From PBB1 sp965229345 (lineage in GTDB: Bacteria > Pseudomonadota > Gammaproteobacteria > Burkholderiales > Burkholderiaceae_C), in assembly GCA_965229345.1 (NCBI GenBank), contig OZ245872.1, forward strand, positions 1,798,001-1,862,000: DNA of 64,000 nucleotides, read 5' to 3'. Positions 61,965 to 64,000 of this stretch are shown here, piece by piece. Position numbers and translations under genes: made by a program. The notes beneath the pieces were generated by a model. The model saw only the letters and a program-made list of their open reading frames with translations. It was not told the DNA's origin and did no database searches. Each line of letters opens with the position of its first letter. The first letter of the stretch is position 1.

Positions 61965-63593
61965 TCAGGCCCGCAGCGTCAGGCCGCCCGCCGTCCGGGA
62001 CGAGGACTGGCCCAGGCTGAGTTGCGTGCCCTGGCTGCAGTAGCGGCTCTTCAGCTCACTGATCCGCTGCGCCAGTGCCGCGTGGTCGGCGATCTTGGCC
62101 GCGTGGCGGTGCAGCACCGCGGTGGCCAGCTCGATCAGCTTGGCGTTCAGCGTTTCGAGACCCTTGGCCATCAGAGATTCCACGGCGGCCGTGGGTGATC
62201 CGCTGAGGCTGTGCGCCATCGCCTTTTCGGCCATGCTGCTGATGCCGTGCTGGCCCTCGTGGATCAGCGCCGCGTAGACCTGATCGTTTGCAGCCGCTCC
62301 GCACAGCACCTCGCACGAGGCCTTCGACACGCAGTAGCGCTGGGCGATTTCGGTGACCCACGATTCGGCCTCGTCCAGCGCGACCTCGTTCTGGCGCAGC
62401 CGGGCCAGCACCGCGAGCAGGTTGGTGGCGGCCTGCTGGTCGAAATCTTCGCAGCGGATGTCGGCGGCCAGCTCGCGAACGAGCTTCGCGCAGTCGGCGA
62501 ACTGGCGGGCCTGCAGGGCCTGAAGCACGCTGGCCACGCGGAAGTAGCGCTGAAGTCGAGGGCTGTCGTTCTGCCGTTCCAGCGCGAGTGCGAGGTTGGA
62601 GACAACCCGCCCCAGCGCCTTGGTGTCGCGCTTGTCGAAATGCATCATCGCCAGCAGCACGAGGCTTTGGCAATCGAACATCTTGGAGGTCACGCCCAGG
62701 CGCGCCGATCGCTCCAGCGCGGCGGTGGCGTCGTCGGTCTGCCCGAGGAAGAACGCCAGCGTGCCCTGCTTCTGCAGCCGTGTGATGCTGTGCGGCGTGA
62801 TCGTGGCCGCCGTGCGGTAGGTTTCCAGGGCATCGCCCAGCTGGCCCTGCTCGATCTGCACCTGTCCCATCACGTCGTAGGCGTCGGCATAGCCGGGTTG
62901 TTCTTCGATCAGGCTGTCGAGCGTCTGGGCGGCTTTCGCCATCTGGCCGACCGCGAGGTCGACACGGGCCAGGCCCAGCCGGGCCCAGGGCAGGCCGCGT
63001 GCGTCGAGAACGGATTGGTACAGCGCGCGTGCCGAGGCGTGGTCACCGACCCGCAGGAACAGCTCGGCACCGATGCGCGCGGCATACAGCCAGAACTCGC
63101 CACGGGATTGGTAACGCTCCTGGCACAGGCGCGCGGCGGCGGCGAAGTCGCCGGCTTCGATCGCCTTGAAGATCGGGCGCAGCACCTTCTTGCGGTGGCG
63201 CGCCTGCAGCACGCGCTCTTCCAGTGCAGAAGCGGCGTGCGGCTTGATCAGGTAGCTGTCGAGCGCCGATTCAGCGGCCTCGGCGACCTTGGTGTACGAA
63301 CACTCGCCGGTGACCATGACGAACACGGTGGCGTAGGGCAGCAATTGCGAACGCCGCAGGTCGTCGAGCAGGTCCTGGCCCGACATCGGTGAATTGTCGA
63401 AGTGGTAGTCGCACAGCACGATGTCGAACTCGTTGTTCTCGAGTTCGCGTCGGGCGTCGGTCACGCGGCTGGTCTGCGACACCTGCCCGATGCCAATGTC
63501 GCGCAGCATGTTCATCAGGATACTGCGCGAGGTCGGGTTGCTGTCGATCACCAGCGCCTTGCAGTCTTCGGCTTCTTGGCGGGTCAAACGCAT
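61965..63593 (-). CDS. response regulator receiver protein with TPR repeats
   Basis: A 542-residue cytoplasmic protein. A receiver domain (about 10-130) has Asp17, phosphoacceptor Asp62 (LCDYHFD), a threonine in VMVTGE and the lysine in YLIKPH. The rest is TPR-like helical repeats from about 150 to 480 (SARALYQSVLDARGLPWARLG; AAQTLDSLIEEQPGYADAYDVMG; ALETYRTAATITPHSITRLQ). There is no DNA-binding or enzymatic domain, so output is probably by protein contact. The cognate kinase is unknown. It is convergent with dnaB (18-base gap). The dnaJ gene ends 49 bases upstream of its start and reads the same way. Confidence 0.88.
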   Translation of the reverse strand: MRLTRQEAEDCKALVIDSNPTSRSILMNMLRDIGIGQVSQTSRVTDARRELENNEFDIVLCDYHFDNSPMSGQDLLDDLRRSQLLPYATVFVMVTGECSYTKVAEAAESALDSYLIKPHAASALEERVLQARHRKKVLRPIFKAIEAGDFAAAARLCQERYQSRGEFWLYAARIGAELFLRVGDHASARALYQSVLDARGLPWARLGLARVDLAVGQMAKAAQTLDSLIEEQPGYADAYDVMGQVQIEQGQLGDALETYRTAATITPHSITRLQKQGTLAFFLGQTDDATAALERSARLGVTSKMFDCQSLVLLAMMHFDKRDTKALGRVVSNLALALERQNDSPRLQRYFRVASVLQALQARQFADCAKLVRELAADIRCEDFDQQAATNLLAVLARLRQNEVALDEAESWVTEIAQRYCVSKASCEVLCGAAANDQVYAALIHEGQHGISSMAEKAMAHSLSGSPTAAVESLMAKGLETLNAKLIELATAVLHRHAAKIADHAALAQRISELKSRYCSQGTQLSLGQSSSRTAGGLTLRA

Positions 63594-63642
63594 GAATGGT
63601 CGATATCCGGTGGGGGTGACCGGATATCGGCCCGCTACCGCT

Positions 63643-64000
63643 TCACTTGAAGATGTCTTTGACCCGATCCGACCACGACTTCGAGTTCGGCGAGTGCTTG
63701 TCCCCGCCTTTCTGGAACGACTCGTCCAGTTCCTTGAGCAGTTTGCGCTGGTGCTCGGTCAGCTTGACCGGCGTTTCGACGGTGACATGGCAGTACAGGT
63801 CGCCCGGGTAGCTGGAGCGCAGGCCCTTGATGCCCTTGCCGCGCAGGCGGAAGGTCTTGCCGTGCTGGGTGCCTTCAGGCAGGTCGATCTCGGCCTTGCC
63901 GTTCAGCGTGGGCACCTGGATCTGCCCACCCAGCGCCGCCGTGATCATGCTGACCGGCGCGGTGCAATGCAGATCGTCGCCATCGCGTTCGAAGATCTCG
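63643..64000 (-). CDS. dnaJ: chaperone DnaJ, C-terminal part
   Basis: The last 118 residues of DnaJ; the gene continues past the window end. The visible part is substrate-binding domain II and the dimerisation tail: FERDGDDLHC, ITAALGGQIQVPTLNG, IDLPEGTQHGKTFRLRGKGI and GDLYCHVTVETPVKLTEHQ are standard DnaJ motifs. The J domain and zinc fingers lie outside. DnaJ works with DnaK and GrpE in protein folding. Confidence 0.95.
   Translation of the reverse strand, partial: EIFERDGDDLHCTAPVSMITAALGGQIQVPTLNGKAEIDLPEGTQHGKTFRLRGKGIKGLRSSYPGDLYCHVTVETPVKLTEHQRKLLKELDESFQKGGDKHSPNSKSWSDRVKDIFK

Overview
The window is G+C-rich, densely coded DNA (no gene-free stretch longer than about 275 bases) from a Gram-negative bacterium. 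Family membership and gene order (ThiO/S/G/E chain, ModEABC, DctA with a VF530 neighbour, full-length ChrA, two-partner secretion, c-di-GMP signalling) point to a betaproteobacterium of the order Burkholderiales, perhaps the Leptothrix/Sphaerotilus/Rubrivivax side. That placement is inference from protein character, not a database match.

Layout. 1-5643: a sulfur or nitrate type uptake region with the end of an ABC ATPase, a Tat-exported binding protein, a permease, a three-domain rhodanese protein on the other strand, a second sulfonate-type binding protein and a 1-Cys peroxiredoxin. 5665-16665: a cyclic-di-GMP block. A PotD-like binding protein overlaps a membrane diguanylate cyclase. Divergent from them lie an HD-GYP response regulator and a 1611-residue hybrid kinase. 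Next comes a secreted S8 protease whose leader carries a clear GEMM-I (c-di-GMP-I) riboswitch. 16820-23266: chromate transporter, FAD oxidoreductase, dctA with a VF530 protein, and a divergent two-component system. 23253-28563: an unusual operon of a thermostable-hemolysin family protein, an acyl/aryl-AMP ligase, a heme-oxygenase-like metal oxidase and an SDR, flanked by two paralogous TPR proteins. 28596-34440: thiamine synthesis (thiD divergent to thiO-thiS-thiG-thiE), a haloacid-dehalogenase type phosphatase and DAHP synthase. 34531-34606: tRNA-Asn with a terminator. 34727-38965: a glycosyltransferase and modCBA-modE with a recognisable ModE operator.

39115-59201 is a two-partner secretion operon: a 6110-residue LktA/FHA-like exoprotein (over a quarter of the window) and its outer-membrane translocator, overlapping by ATGA. 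The rest is housekeeping or unknown: two small proteins, a TerB-like protein, dnaB, a REC-TPR regulator and the 3' end of dnaJ.

The two most notable systems are (i) the c-di-GMP make/break genes placed beside a c-di-GMP riboswitch-controlled secreted protease, which together look like a local sensing-to-secretion circuit, and (ii) the hemolysin/AMP-ligase/metal-oxidase/SDR operon, which looks like an uncharacterised small-molecule or lipid pathway.
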